The notes beneath the pieces were generated by a model. The model saw only the letters and a list, made by a program, of their open reading frames with translations, was not told where the DNA came from and did not search any database. Below are positions 6,991 through 15,614 of a stretch of DNA of 34,831 nucleotides, in pieces. The position numbers and the translations under genes are program-made. The stretch is from Ramlibacter sp. Its GTDB lineage: Bacteria; Pseudomonadota; Gammaproteobacteria; Burkholderiales; Burkholderiaceae_C. The number at the start of each line of letters is the position of its first letter. Position 1 is the first letter of the stretch. The stretch spans positions 1-34,831 of the forward strand of contig JACMQX010000230.1 of the NCBI GenBank assembly GCA_014376765.1, written 5' to 3'.

Positions 6991-8545
6991 ACGGCGTGCC
7001 GCCTCGCTTGACCGGGTGCGAGCTGAGCTTGCGTGCGCTGGACGCGCCGGCATGCCCCGACGCCGGTGACCGCCTGGAAGCCGCCGCGAGCACCGGCAAA
7101 AACACCACCACCTGCTCGCCCGCTTTGAACGCTGCCTTGGCGCTCACCTCGTTCCAACTGGCCACATCGGCCGCAGGCAGCTTGTAGCGCCGGGCGATGC
7201 TGGCCACTGACTCGCCCTTGCGTGCCTTGACCGTGGTGCGCCGCGTCACGATCTCGGGCGCAAGCGACACCTGGCCCGACTCGGCAATATGCACCGCCAC
7301 GTCATCGGCCATTTTGGCCGAGCGCGGCGCCAGCATCGCCGAGCCGGTTTTGATCAGCATGCGCGGCGGGATGTTGTTGATGGCGCGGAAGTCGGCCTCG
7401 CTCATGCCTACACGCCGGGCAGCGTCGGCCGCATTCATGGTCGAAGGCGCGGTCCATACCGTCCAGCTGGCGTACTGCCCCTGGTTGTAGGCTTCAAAGT
7501 TGCGCTGGAACACGGTGGCGTTGTCCCATGGCAGCAGAATCTGCTGGGAACCTGCGGCCAGGATCACCGGGCGATTGGCGAACGGGTTGAGGGCGCGGAA
7601 ATCTTCCACCGGCACATCGGCCAGCTTGGCGGCCAGCGCCACGTCAATGTCGCGCGTGACTGTCACGCTCTGGAAGTAGGGGTGGTTCTCGATCAGGGGC
7701 AGCTCGGCGCGAAAGGCGGGCGGATTGGCCACGATGTTCTTCACGGCCTGCAGCTTGGGCACATAGTTGCGTGTCTCGCCAGGCATATTCAGGTCCAGGT
7801 AGCCGGTGGCCAGGCCTGCGCGCTGGTTTTTGGCAATGGCGCGGCCAACGCTGCCCTCGCCCCAGTTGTAGGCAGCCAGCGCCAGGTGCCAGTCGCCAAA
7901 CATGCCGTAGAGCTTTTGCAGGTAGTCCAGCGCAGCGCGGGTCGAAGCCAGCACGTCGCGCCGGTCGTCGCGAAAGGCGCTTTGGCGCAGGTCAAACGCC
8001 TTGCCGGTGGCGGGCATGAACTGCCACATGCCAGCCGCTTTGGCGGTAGAGACAGCTTGCGGATTGAAGGCCGACTCGATGAAGGGCAAGAGCGCCAGCT
8101 CGGTGGGCATGTTGCGGCGCTCCAGCTCCTCGACGATGTGGAACAGGTACTTGCGCGAGCGGTCCGTCATGCGGGCAATGTAATCGGGCCGGGATGAATA
8201 CCACTGCTCCTGGCTGCGCACGAGGTCGGTGTCCAGGTTGGGCATGGCAAAGCCGCGGCGGATGCGGTCCCACAGCTCGGCCGGCGGTGCGGTGGCCGCA
8301 ACGCCGCTGGAAGACGCCCTGGCGCTGCCGATGGGTTGCAAGGGACCGCCGGGGATCACAGGAGGTGCTGGTGCTTTGGCGGCAATGGCTTTGGCGGCAA
8401 TGCCGGCCGAGGGGATGGAAGGGGTGGTGGAGGTAGAGGCGGATGGAGTGCCAGAGGCGGTGCTGCCAGCTGGCAGCCCCGTGGTGCTGGCGCAGCCGCC
8501 CAGCCAGAGCAGGGCCGCCGCGCAGGCTATTGTGTAAAGCTTCAT
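6971..8545 (-). CDS. mltD: Membrane-bound lytic murein transglycosylase D
   Basis: It cleaves the MurNAc-GlcNAc glycan bond of peptidoglycan, leaving 1,6-anhydro ends. The 524-residue protein is a lipoprotein with lipobox LGGC at 15-18. After a low-complexity linker, the SLT domain holds the catalytic Glu of FIESAFNPQA (about residue 157), AAGMWQFMPATG and AAYNWGEG. LysM-type peptidoglycan-binding repeats follow, the clearest being VKARKGESVASIARRYKLPA near the C-terminus. The tail is basic. The ATG at 8545 begins a classical lipoprotein signal. Single gene facing the methyltransferase on the other strand. Confidence 0.93.
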   Translation of the reverse strand: MKLYTIACAAALLWLGGCASTTGLPAGSTASGTPSASTSTTPSIPSAGIAAKAIAAKAPAPPVIPGGPLQPIGSARASSSGVAATAPPAELWDRIRRGFAMPNLDTDLVRSQEQWYSSRPDYIARMTDRSRKYLFHIVEELERRNMPTELALLPFIESAFNPQAVSTAKAAGMWQFMPATGKAFDLRQSAFRDDRRDVLASTRAALDYLQKLYGMFGDWHLALAAYNWGEGSVGRAIAKNQRAGLATGYLDLNMPGETRNYVPKLQAVKNIVANPPAFRAELPLIENHPYFQSVTVTRDIDVALAAKLADVPVEDFRALNPFANRPVILAAGSQQILLPWDNATVFQRNFEAYNQGQYASWTVWTAPSTMNAADAARRVGMSEADFRAINNIPPRMLIKTGSAMLAPRSAKMADDVAVHIAESGQVSLAPEIVTRRTTVKARKGESVASIARRYKLPAADVASWNEVSAKAAFKAGEQVVVFLPVLAAASRRSPASGHAGASSARKLSSHPVKRGGTPSKRHRR

Positions 8546-8717
8546 CGGTGGGGATTCTTCCTTGGACGAACGGCAGCGCAGGTGCGAAGGAGATGCATGG
8601 TCCGCATTGTGCTGCCGTGAGTGATTGAATGGCTACAGGTCTTGCCAAGACTCTGCATGACTAGAATTGCCTGCAATGATCAAGCTGTTGGCAGGGGTGG
8701 GCAGCGAAATAAACTTC

Positions 8718-9557
8718 ATGAGCGTCGAAATTATAGGTTTGCACGAATGGTTTGAAACACCACCCGGCCGATATCTGCTGGAGTGGGAGCGTCTGCAGTT
8801 TGATGCCGCCGTTGCCGACATCTTTGGCTACCACGCCCTGCAGCTGGGCCTGCCGGCACTGGATGCGTTGCAATCGAACCGCATGCCGCACCGCTGGCTG
8901 GCCTGCGAGACACAACCGCCTTTACAGCCACCTTTACCTCCCGGACACGCGCCGCTGGGCGCCGGCCGCACGGCGCTGGTCAGCAGCTTCTGCGCCTTGC
9001 CCTTTCCCGAAAACAGCCTGGACCTGGTGCTGTTGCCGCACACGCTGGAGCTCAACCACGAGCCGCATGCCACGCTGCGCGAGGTGGAGCGCGTGCTGGT
9101 GCCCGAGGGCCGCGTCATCATCTGCGGCCTGAACCCGGCCAGCCTGTGGGGCCTGCGCCAGCGCCGCGCCTACCTCTACCAGAAGCTCGGCTTCGGCCAG
9201 CTCTACCTGCCGCGCGAAGGCGACTTCATTGGTTACTGGCGGATGCGCGACTGGCTGCGGCTTTTGGGCTTTGAGGTCGAGTCCGGGCAGTTTGGCTGCT
9301 ACAGCCCCTCGGTCGGCAGCGAGGCCTGGCTCAACCGGTTTCACTGGATGGACAAGGCCGGCCCGCGGTGGTGGCCGATCTTTGGCGCCGCTTATTTCCT
9401 GGTAGCAGTCAAGCGGGTGCGCGGCATGAAGCTGCTCGGGCCCGCATGGAAGAACACCTCCAGCCTGGCCAGTGCGCCCGTGCCCCTTGCCAACAAAGCC
9501 CGGCCAGCCGGCGACACCCAAAAAACCACGGACGCCTGCGGGCACAACTCACCTTGA
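8718..9557 (+). CDS. Class I SAM-dependent methyltransferase (Methyltransf_11-like)
   Basis: The 279-residue product has the helical N-terminus [24 protein letters not shown] seen in betaproteobacterial proteins next to rnhA (family knowledge). Later comes a methyltransferase core with [12 protein letters not shown], corresponding to motif II/post I, and [20 protein letters not shown]. The usual motif I GxGxG is degenerate, and the substrate is unknown. The ATG at 8718 is preferred over upstream in-frame starts (8667, 8676) because the relatives begin here, although no strong Shine-Dalgarno is seen. The stop overlaps the TTG of rnhA (TTGA), so the two are coupled. Confidence 0.8.
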   Translation: MSVEIIGLHEWFETPPGRYLLEWERLQFDAAVADIFGYHALQLGLPALDALQSNRMPHRWLACETQPPLQPPLPPGHAPLGAGRTALVSSFCALPFPENSLDLVLLPHTLELNHEPHATLREVERVLVPEGRVIICGLNPASLWGLRQRRAYLYQKLGFGQLYLPREGDFIGYWRMRDWLRLLGFEVESGQFGCYSPSVGSEAWLNRFHWMDKAGPRWWPIFGAAYFLVAVKRVRGMKLLGPAWKNTSSLASAPVPLANKARPAGDTQKTTDACGHNSP

Positions 9558-10003
9558 ACCCGATTGAAATCTATACAGATGGCGCCTGCAAGGGCAACCC
9601 GGGCCCAGGTGGCTGGGGCGTGTTGCTCAAGTCGGGCGACACCGTCAAGGAACTGTTTGGCGGCGAGCTGGGCACCACCAACAACCGCATGGAACTGCTG
9701 GCGGTGATCGAGGCGCTCACGGCCCTGAAGCGCCCCTGCGCCGTGACGCTGCACATAGACAGCCAGTACGTGCTCAAGGGCATTACCGAATGGATCGCCG
9801 GCTGGAAGGCCAAGGGCTGGCGCACCGCCGCCAGGCAGCCGGTCAAGAACGTGGACTTGTGGCAGCGGCTTGACGCGCTGGTGGCGGGCGGCGGTCACAA
9901 GCTGGAGTGGCGCTGGGTCCGCGGCCATGCCGGCGACCCCGGTAATGAGCGCGCGGATGAACTTGCAAACATGGGCGTGGAAAAAGCGCTGGGCCGGCGC
10001 TGA
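9554..10003 (+). CDS. rnhA: Ribonuclease HI
   Basis: It degrades RNA in RNA-DNA hybrids. The 149-residue protein has the four metal-binding acids: D9 in [16 protein letters not shown]47 in RMELLA, D69 in HIDSQY and the last Asp in [15 protein letters not shown]. The length matches E. coli RNase HI. The start is taken as TTG 9554, which overlaps the upstream TGA and places the catalytic Asp at the normal distance. Any earlier start would add residues translated from inside the methyltransferase gene. Confidence 0.93.
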   Translation: MNPIEIYTDGACKGNPGPGGWGVLLKSGDTVKELFGGELGTTNNRMELLAVIEALTALKRPCAVTLHIDSQYVLKGITEWIAGWKAKGWRTAARQPVKNVDLWQRLDALVAGGGHKLEWRWVRGHAGDPGNERADELANMGVEKALGRR

Positions 10004-10008
10004 TGTCT

Positions 10009-10050
10009 TGCTCCCTCGCTCGCTCGCGGGTGAGGGTTGGGGTGAGGGAA
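10009..10050. repeat. Palindromic repeat, family B copy 1
   Basis: CTCCCTCGCTCGCTCGCGGG is followed by TGAGGGTTGGGGTGAGGG. CCCTC and GAGGG form the palindrome and the G-rich tail GGTTGGGGTGAGGG follows. A second copy in the same orientation is at 24182-24221, inside nrtB. This copy lies directly after rnhA. Confidence 0.65.
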
Positions 10051-10087
10051 CCATCACCCGCCGATGCAGGTCATAGGGCCAATGCGT

Positions 10088-10115
10088 ATGTATCTTTCGT
10101 TGCAGGCTGATACAT
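10088..10115. promoter_or_regulatory. Inverted repeat upstream of the RND operon, possible operator
   Basis: ATGTATC (10088-10094) and GATACAT (10109-10115) are perfect complements separated by 14 bp, about 40 bp before the membrane-fusion gene. Efflux operons are often controlled by repressors at such sites. No regulator gene is adjacent, so this is a suggestion only. Confidence 0.35.
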
Positions 10116-10154
10116 TCCTTTCATCATCGAGCGCCTCACCTGAGCAGTAGTTAC

Positions 10155-11576
10155 ATGGCACTAAAAGCAATCCATACCGTGGTGGCCGTCATTGGCATCG
10201 CGGCACTGTCAGGCGGCGCCTGGTGGTATCAAAACCGTTCCACGTCTTCTTCGACTTCCGGGGCAGCGGTCGCGGCAGCAGGCGGCGCCAGCGCGCCGGC
10301 CAGGCCTGCTTCGGGTGCGGGCGGCACACCCGCTGTCGAGACCGCGCAAGTCCTGGTCATGAAGCTCATCGACGACACGCAGGCCGTGGGCAGTTTGCGT
10401 TCACGCCAAAGCGTTGTCTTGAGGCCCGAGGTCAGCGGCCGCATCACCCAGCTTAATTTCCGCGACGGTCAGCGCGTGCGCAAGGGCCAGGTGCTGGTGC
10501 AGTTTGACGACCAGTTGCCGCGCGCCCAGGTGCAGCAGAGCCTGGCCGAGCTTTCCATCGCCCAGGCCAACCACAAGCGCAACCAGGAACTGGTGACGCA
10601 GAACTTCATCAGCCAGCGCTCGGTGGATGAGAGCTCGGCCAACCTGCAGGTCGCGCAGGCCAAGCTGGCGCTGTCGCAGGCCACCGCGCAGCGCCTGAAA
10701 GTCATCGCACCGTTTGACGGCATTGCCGGCATCCGCACCGTGAACGTCGGCGACTACCTGAAAGACGGCGCTGACGTGGTGAACATTGAAGACATCGACG
10801 CCGTGTTCGTCGACTTCCGGCTGCCCGAGCGCTTCCAGGCCAAGGTGCGGCGCGGCCAGCAGGCATCGGTCGAGCTGGACGCCCTGCCGGGCCGAAAATT
10901 CGTGAGCATCATCCAGGCGGTGGACCCGTTGATTGACGCCAACGGCCGTTCGGTGGGTGTGCGCGGCTGCATTGACAACCGGGCCGCGCAGCTGCGCCCC
11001 GGCATGTTCGCGCGGGTGACCACGGTGTTTGGCCAGCGTGACAACGCGCTCGTCATTCCGGAGGAGGCCATCGTGCCGCAAGGCGGCCGGCAGTTCGTCG
11101 TCAAAGTGGTGGACGGGCCCGAAGGCGCCAAGCTCAGCCAGCGCGTGGAGGTCAAGGTCGGCCTGCGCCGGCCGGGGCAGGTGGAGGTCACCAGTGGGCT
11201 CAATGAAGGCGACCGCGTCATCACGGCGGGCCAGCAGCGTGTGCAAAAGGACGGCACGGCGGTGCGGATCATGCAGGTGGGTGGAGCGCCGGCGGCTTCG
11301 GCGCCGGCAGCAGCTGCTTCAGCGACCCCGGGCACCGCCACAGCAGCGCCTGCGCCAGGTCCGACCCCGGCGTCCGTGCCCATGCCCGTGCCCGGTGCGG
11401 CACCGGCGACCGCGCAGTCGGTTGCGGCCAAACCTGCCGGCCCCAACCCCTGCCTTGCCGGAATGGCCGACGTGGGGGACGCGGCTGGCGCCGGCCAAGG
11501 CAAGCCCGGCCGCTCTACCGACCCAGCCAAAAGCGCACCGCAGCGCCCCGTAGCGCCACAGCGCAGCCCGGCCTGA
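10155..11576 (+). CDS. RND efflux membrane fusion protein (periplasmic adaptor, AcrA/MdtA type)
   Basis: Periplasmic adaptor that joins an RND pump to an outer-membrane channel. The 473-residue protein has an N-terminal membrane anchor (about 5-25). A lipoyl/barrel-sandwich half begins VVLRPEVSGRITQLNFRDGQRVRKGQVL, followed by a helical hairpin with AQANHKRNQELV. The second lipoyl half is LKVIAPFDGIAGIRTVNVGDYL, and beta-barrel and membrane-proximal domains follow. The last ~100 residues are a low-complexity Ala/Pro tail ending in a basic stretch, unusual for the family. The inner-membrane pump gene follows after 27 bp. No outer-membrane factor is encoded next to it. Confidence 0.93.
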   Translation: MALKAIHTVVAVIGIAALSGGAWWYQNRSTSSSTSGAAVAAAGGASAPARPASGAGGTPAVETAQVLVMKLIDDTQAVGSLRSRQSVVLRPEVSGRITQLNFRDGQRVRKGQVLVQFDDQLPRAQVQQSLAELSIAQANHKRNQELVTQNFISQRSVDESSANLQVAQAKLALSQATAQRLKVIAPFDGIAGIRTVNVGDYLKDGADVVNIEDIDAVFVDFRLPERFQAKVRRGQQASVELDALPGRKFVSIIQAVDPLIDANGRSVGVRGCIDNRAAQLRPGMFARVTTVFGQRDNALVIPEEAIVPQGGRQFVVKVVDGPEGAKLSQRVEVKVGLRRPGQVEVTSGLNEGDRVITAGQQRVQKDGTAVRIMQVGGAPAASAPAAAASATPGTATAAPAPGPTPASVPMPVPGAAPATAQSVAAKPAGPNPCLAGMADVGDAAGAGQGKPGRSTDPAKSAPQRPVAPQRSPA

Positions 11577-11603
11577 CGCTCACCTCCCTGACGGGCATCC
11601 ATC

Positions 11604-14600
11604 ATGCAACTCGCTGAACTATCGATCCGCCGCCCCGTCTTTGCCACGGTGCTGTCCCTGCTGGTGCTGCTCATTGGCGCCGTCAGCTTCAACCGGCTGT
11701 CCGTGCGCGAATACCCCAAGATCGACGAGCCCGTGGTCACCGTCAGCGTGCGCTGGCCCGGCGCCTCGGCCGAGGTGATCGAGTCGCAGGTCACCAAGCC
11801 GCTGGAAGACTCGGTTGCCGGCATCGACGCGGGGGACGGGCTCAGCTCCATCAGCCGCGCCGACCAGACGCAGATCCCGGTGCGCTTTCGCCTTGAGAAA
11901 GACGCCGCCGCCGCCGCCGCTGAAGTGCGCGACCGGACCTCGCGCGTGCGCAACCGGCTGCCCCAGGCGATTGAAGAGCCCGTCATCGCCAAGGTGGAGG
12001 CCGATGCCTTTCCGGTGATGTTCCTGGCCTTCACCAGCGACACGCTGACCCCTCTACAGATCAACGACCTCGTCAACCGCATCGTCAAGCCGCGGCTGCA
12101 GACGGTGACTGGCGTGGCCGACGTGCGGATCTTCGGCGAGCGCAAATACGCCATGCGTGTCTGGCTTGACCCGGACAAACTGGCTGGCTACCGGCTCACC
12201 ACGCAGGACGTGGAAGATGCGATCAGCCGCAGCAACCTGGAAGTGCCGGCCGGGCGCATCGAGTCGCAGCAGCGCGAGTTCAGCGTCACCTCGCAGACCG
12301 ACCTGGCGCGGCCCTCGCAGTTTGGCGACATCGTGATCAAGAGCGTCAACGGTTTTCCGGTCAAGGTGCGGGATGTGGCGCGGGTGCAGGAAAGCGCAGC
12401 TGACGAGCGCAGCACAGCGCGCCTGAACAGCCGGACCGCCATCTCGGCCGGCGTGATCCGCCAGGCCACGGCCAATCCGCTCACGCTGTCGCAGGGTGTG
12501 CGGGAAATGATCCCCAAGCTCAAGGCCGACCTGCCGGCGTCGGTCAACATCGACATTGCCAACGACAACTCGGTGTTCATCGACCGCTCGATCAGGAATG
12601 TGTACCAGACCATCGTTGAAGCCATCGTGCTGGTGGCGCTGGTGATATTTGTCTTTTTACGCACGCTGCGCGCGTCCATCATCCCCATCGTCACCATCCC
12701 GGTGAGCCTGGTTGGAACCTTCGCGATGATGGCGCTGGCCGGCTTCAGCATCAACACGCTCACCTTGCTGGCCCTGGTGCTGGCCATTGGCCTGGTGGTG
12801 GACGATGCCATCGTGATGCTGGAGAACATCTTCCGCCACATCGAGGAGGGGCTGGACCCGTTCTCGGCCGCCATCAAGGGGGCGCGCGAGATCGGCTTTG
12901 CGGTGGTCACCATGACGCTGACGCTGGTGGCGGTGTATGCGCCGCTGGCCTTCACGCCGGGGCGCACGGGGCGGCTGTTTGTGGAATTTGCGCTGGCGCT
13001 TGCCGGGGCGGTGGTGGTGTCGGGCTTTGTGGCGCTCACGCTCACGCCCATGATGTGTTCGCTGCTGCTCAAGCACAACCCCAAGCCCAACTGGTTTGAC
13101 CGCAGCATGGAACGCTGGCTGACGCAGCTGTCCGACAGCTACGGCCGCGCCCTGCGCTGGGTGGTGACGGCGCGGGCTGGTGGCGGCCGCAACCGCTTCC
13201 TAAGTGCGGTGTTGCAGGCACGCTGGATCGTGATCGGCGTGATGCTGGTCAGTGCCGCGGCGATTGCGATCGTCTTCCCGACCATGAAGTCCGAGCTCTC
13301 GCCGCTGGAAGACCGCGGGACCATCATCGCCAACATCGAGGCGCCTGACGGCGCCACGCTGGACTACACCGACCGCTACACCCGCGCGATTGAAAAGCTG
13401 GGTGAGCCTTACAAGGAATTTGACCGCATCTTTGCCAACGTGGGCAACCCGACGGTGTCGCAGTCCAGCGTGGTGTTCCGAACCGTGGACTGGGATGACC
13501 GCAAGCGCACCACGCTGGAGCTGGCGCGCGAGATGCTGCCGCGCTTCAACAGCCTGCCAGGCGTCACGGCCTTTCCGATCACGCCGCCGTCTCTGGGGCA
13601 GGGCTTTCGGGAGCGTCCGCTCAATTTCGTGATCCAGACCTCGGACAGCTACCAGAACCTCAACACCATCACGCGGCAGATGATGGACGAGATCGCCAAA
13701 AACCCTGGCATCCAGTCGCCCAACGTGGACCTGCGTTTGAACAAGCCGGAGCTGCGTATCGAGATCGACCGTGACAAGGCCGCCGACCTGGGCGTGAGTG
13801 TGTCAGTGGTGGCCCGTGCGATGGAAACCATGCTGGGCGGCCGTAATGTGACGCGTTACAAGCGCGACGCCGAGCAGTACGACGTGATTGTGCAGACCCA
13901 GGCCAGCGGCCGCACCACGCCGGAAGATATCGATCGCATTTACGTGCGCGGCCGCAATGACGCGATGATTCCGCTGTCGGCTTTGGTGAAGGTGCGCGAG
14001 ACGGTGTCGCCGCGCGAGCTGAACCACTTTGGCCAGCGCCGCTCGGTGTCGATTACCGGCAACCTGGCGCCCGACTATTCGCTGGGGCAGGCGCTGGTGT
14101 TCATGAATGAGACGGCTGCCAAAATTTTGAAGCCCGGCTACAGCACGGACCTGAACGGGACCTCGCGCGAGTTCCGCAATTCACAGGGTGCATTGGCGAT
14201 TGTGTTTGTGCTGGCGCTGGTGTTCATTTTCCTGGTGCTGGCCGCGCAGTTCGAAAGCTTCATTGATCCGCTGGTGATCATGTTGTCGGTGCCGCTGTCG
14301 ATGATCGGCGCGCTGCTGGCCTTGAAGTGGAGTGGCGGGTCGCTCAATGTGTATTCGCAGATCGGCCTGATCACGTTGGTGGGGCTGATCACCAAGCACG
14401 GCATCCTGATTGTGGAGTTCACCAACCAGTTGCGCGGTGAGGGCATGGAGATGGTGGAGGCGCTGGTCAAGGCCTCGTCACAGCGTCTGCGTCCGATCTT
14501 GATGACCACTGGTGCGATGGTGCTGGGCGCCGTTCCGCTGGCGATGTCGCATGGCGCAGGGGCTGAGAGCCGCATCCAGATTGGCTGGGTGATCGTGGGC

Positions 14601-14753
14601 GGCATGTCGCTGGGCACTTTGCTGACGATTTTTGTGGTGCCGACGATGTACACGCTGTTCGCCCGCAAGAAGATCCCGGGGGCGAACAATGCCGAGGCGA
14701 AAGAGACTGTTGAGGCGCATGGTGGGCATGGGGATGTGCTGGTGGCGAAGTGA
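11604..14753 (+). CDS. RND multidrug efflux pump, inner-membrane transporter (HAE-1 type)
   Basis: Proton-driven exporter of 1049 residues, typical family length, with 12 transmembrane helices and two large periplasmic loops. The N-terminus MQLAELSIRRPVFATVLSLLV is the standard RND opening. The proton-relay Asp pair lies in LAIGLVVDDAIVMLENIFRH in the fourth helix (around residue 400). The second half repeats the fold, with a matching GLITLVGLITKHGILIVEF segment. Substrates cannot be deduced. It probably forms a two-gene transcript with the adaptor and borrows an outer-membrane channel encoded elsewhere. Confidence 0.95.
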   Translation: MQLAELSIRRPVFATVLSLLVLLIGAVSFNRLSVREYPKIDEPVVTVSVRWPGASAEVIESQVTKPLEDSVAGIDAGDGLSSISRADQTQIPVRFRLEKDAAAAAAEVRDRTSRVRNRLPQAIEEPVIAKVEADAFPVMFLAFTSDTLTPLQINDLVNRIVKPRLQTVTGVADVRIFGERKYAMRVWLDPDKLAGYRLTTQDVEDAISRSNLEVPAGRIESQQREFSVTSQTDLARPSQFGDIVIKSVNGFPVKVRDVARVQESAADERSTARLNSRTAISAGVIRQATANPLTLSQGVREMIPKLKADLPASVNIDIANDNSVFIDRSIRNVYQTIVEAIVLVALVIFVFLRTLRASIIPIVTIPVSLVGTFAMMALAGFSINTLTLLALVLAIGLVVDDAIVMLENIFRHIEEGLDPFSAAIKGAREIGFAVVTMTLTLVAVYAPLAFTPGRTGRLFVEFALALAGAVVVSGFVALTLTPMMCSLLLKHNPKPNWFDRSMERWLTQLSDSYGRALRWVVTARAGGGRNRFLSAVLQARWIVIGVMLVSAAAIAIVFPTMKSELSPLEDRGTIIANIEAPDGATLDYTDRYTRAIEKLGEPYKEFDRIFANVGNPTVSQSSVVFRTVDWDDRKRTTLELAREMLPRFNSLPGVTAFPITPPSLGQGFRERPLNFVIQTSDSYQNLNTITRQMMDEIAKNPGIQSPNVDLRLNKPELRIEIDRDKAADLGVSVSVVARAMETMLGGRNVTRYKRDAEQYDVIVQTQASGRTTPEDIDRIYVRGRNDAMIPLSALVKVRETVSPRELNHFGQRRSVSITGNLAPDYSLGQALVFMNETAAKILKPGYSTDLNGTSREFRNSQGALAIVFVLALVFIFLVLAAQFESFIDPLVIMLSVPLSMIGALLALKWSGGSLNVYSQIGLITLVGLITKHGILIVEFTNQLRGEGMEMVEALVKASSQRLRPILMTTGAMVLGAVPLAMSHGAGAESRIQIGWVIVGGMSLGTLLTIFVVPTMYTLFARKKIPGANNAEAKETVEAHGGHGDVLVAK

Positions 14754-14837
14754 TGTTTGCTTGCGCGGATGCTTAGCTCTGCCTGCGGCCCGCAGGTCGC
14801 CGCCGCCGACTTGGCTCCGGCAAAGCAGAGGGAAAGT

Positions 14838-15614
14838 TCAGGCGGCCCGATCGCGGATCGCGCCCGAGGCATCGCACACCACCGCCACGCCCTTGATCAC
14901 ATCCCCCACCACAATCACGGCAGGGCTCGCGAGCTGTTCGCGTTTTAGCGTCGAGCAGAGCTCGCCGAGGGTGGTGACCGCATGCCGTTGGTCTGGCAAG
15001 CTCGCTCCTTGCACGATCGCAACAGGCGTCCCGGCAGGCAGCCCCGTCAGCAGCTCCTCCTGAATCCGCGCTGCTCCACTCACGCCCATATAAATTACCA
15101 GGGTCAACTTGGCGTCCCGCGCGGTGGACGCAATGGCGCGCCAGTCTGTTCCGTCGTCACCCGGCTTGGCATGCCCGGTGACGAAAATCACCCCATGCGC
15201 ATGCTCGCGGTGCGTGAGCGGCACGCCCAGCGACGTCACGGCCGCCAGGCCCGAGGTGATGCCGTTGATGACCGTGACCGCAATTCCGGCTTCGCGCAAC
15301 CGCTCCAGCTCTTCACCGCCCCGGCCAAAAATGAACGGGTCGCCGCCCTTTAACCGCACCACGTTCTCGCCATCGCGCGCGGCCATGATCATCAATTTTT
15401 CGATGAACGCCTGCGGCGTGGACTTGCAGCCGCCGCGCTTGCCCACATGCACGATGCGGGCAGCGGGGGAGGCGTGGGCGACGATTTCGTCGCCCACCAG
15501 GTCGTCCACCAGCAGCACAGTGGCCGCCTGGATGGCTTTCAGCGCCTTCAAGGTGAGTAGTTCAGGGTCGCCGGGGCCGGCGCCGCAGAGTGTGACTTGT
15601 CCGTGAGTGTTCAT
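14838..15614 (-). CDS. cobA: Uroporphyrinogen-III C-methyltransferase (SUMT)
   Basis: It transfers two methyl groups from SAM to uroporphyrinogen III, giving precorrin-2, the precursor of siroheme. The 258-residue protein has the family signatures LCGAGPGDPELLTLKALKAI near the N-terminus, VRLKGGDPFIFGRGGEE (about 82-98) and VINGITSGLAA. It consists of the methylase only, with no CysG oxidase/chelatase part. Its ATG overlaps the ybiB stop (ATGA). It is the last gene of the nitrate cluster, where it fits the siroheme need of NirB. Confidence 0.94.
   Translation of the reverse strand: MNTHGQVTLCGAGPGDPELLTLKALKAIQAATVLLVDDLVGDEIVAHASPAARIVHVGKRGGCKSTPQAFIEKLMIMAARDGENVVRLKGGDPFIFGRGGEELERLREAGIAVTVINGITSGLAAVTSLGVPLTHREHAHGVIFVTGHAKPGDDGTDWRAIASTARDAKLTLVIYMGVSGAARIQEELLTGLPAGTPVAIVQGASLPDQRHAVTTLGELCSTLKREQLASPAVIVVGDVIKGVAVVCDASGAIRDRAA

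Noticed and set aside
8546..9553. Expected neighbours gloB (between mltD and the methyltransferase) and dnaQ (after rnhA)
   Set aside because: These genes are often in this neighbourhood in related bacteria, but their absence here does not show loss; they may be elsewhere in the genome.
14772..14829. CTCTGC ... GCAGAG inverted repeat with inner CTGCGGCCCGCAG between the RND pump gene and cobA
   Set aside because: Placed where two genes converge, so a terminator is expected, but there is no U-tract on either strand and the arms are short.
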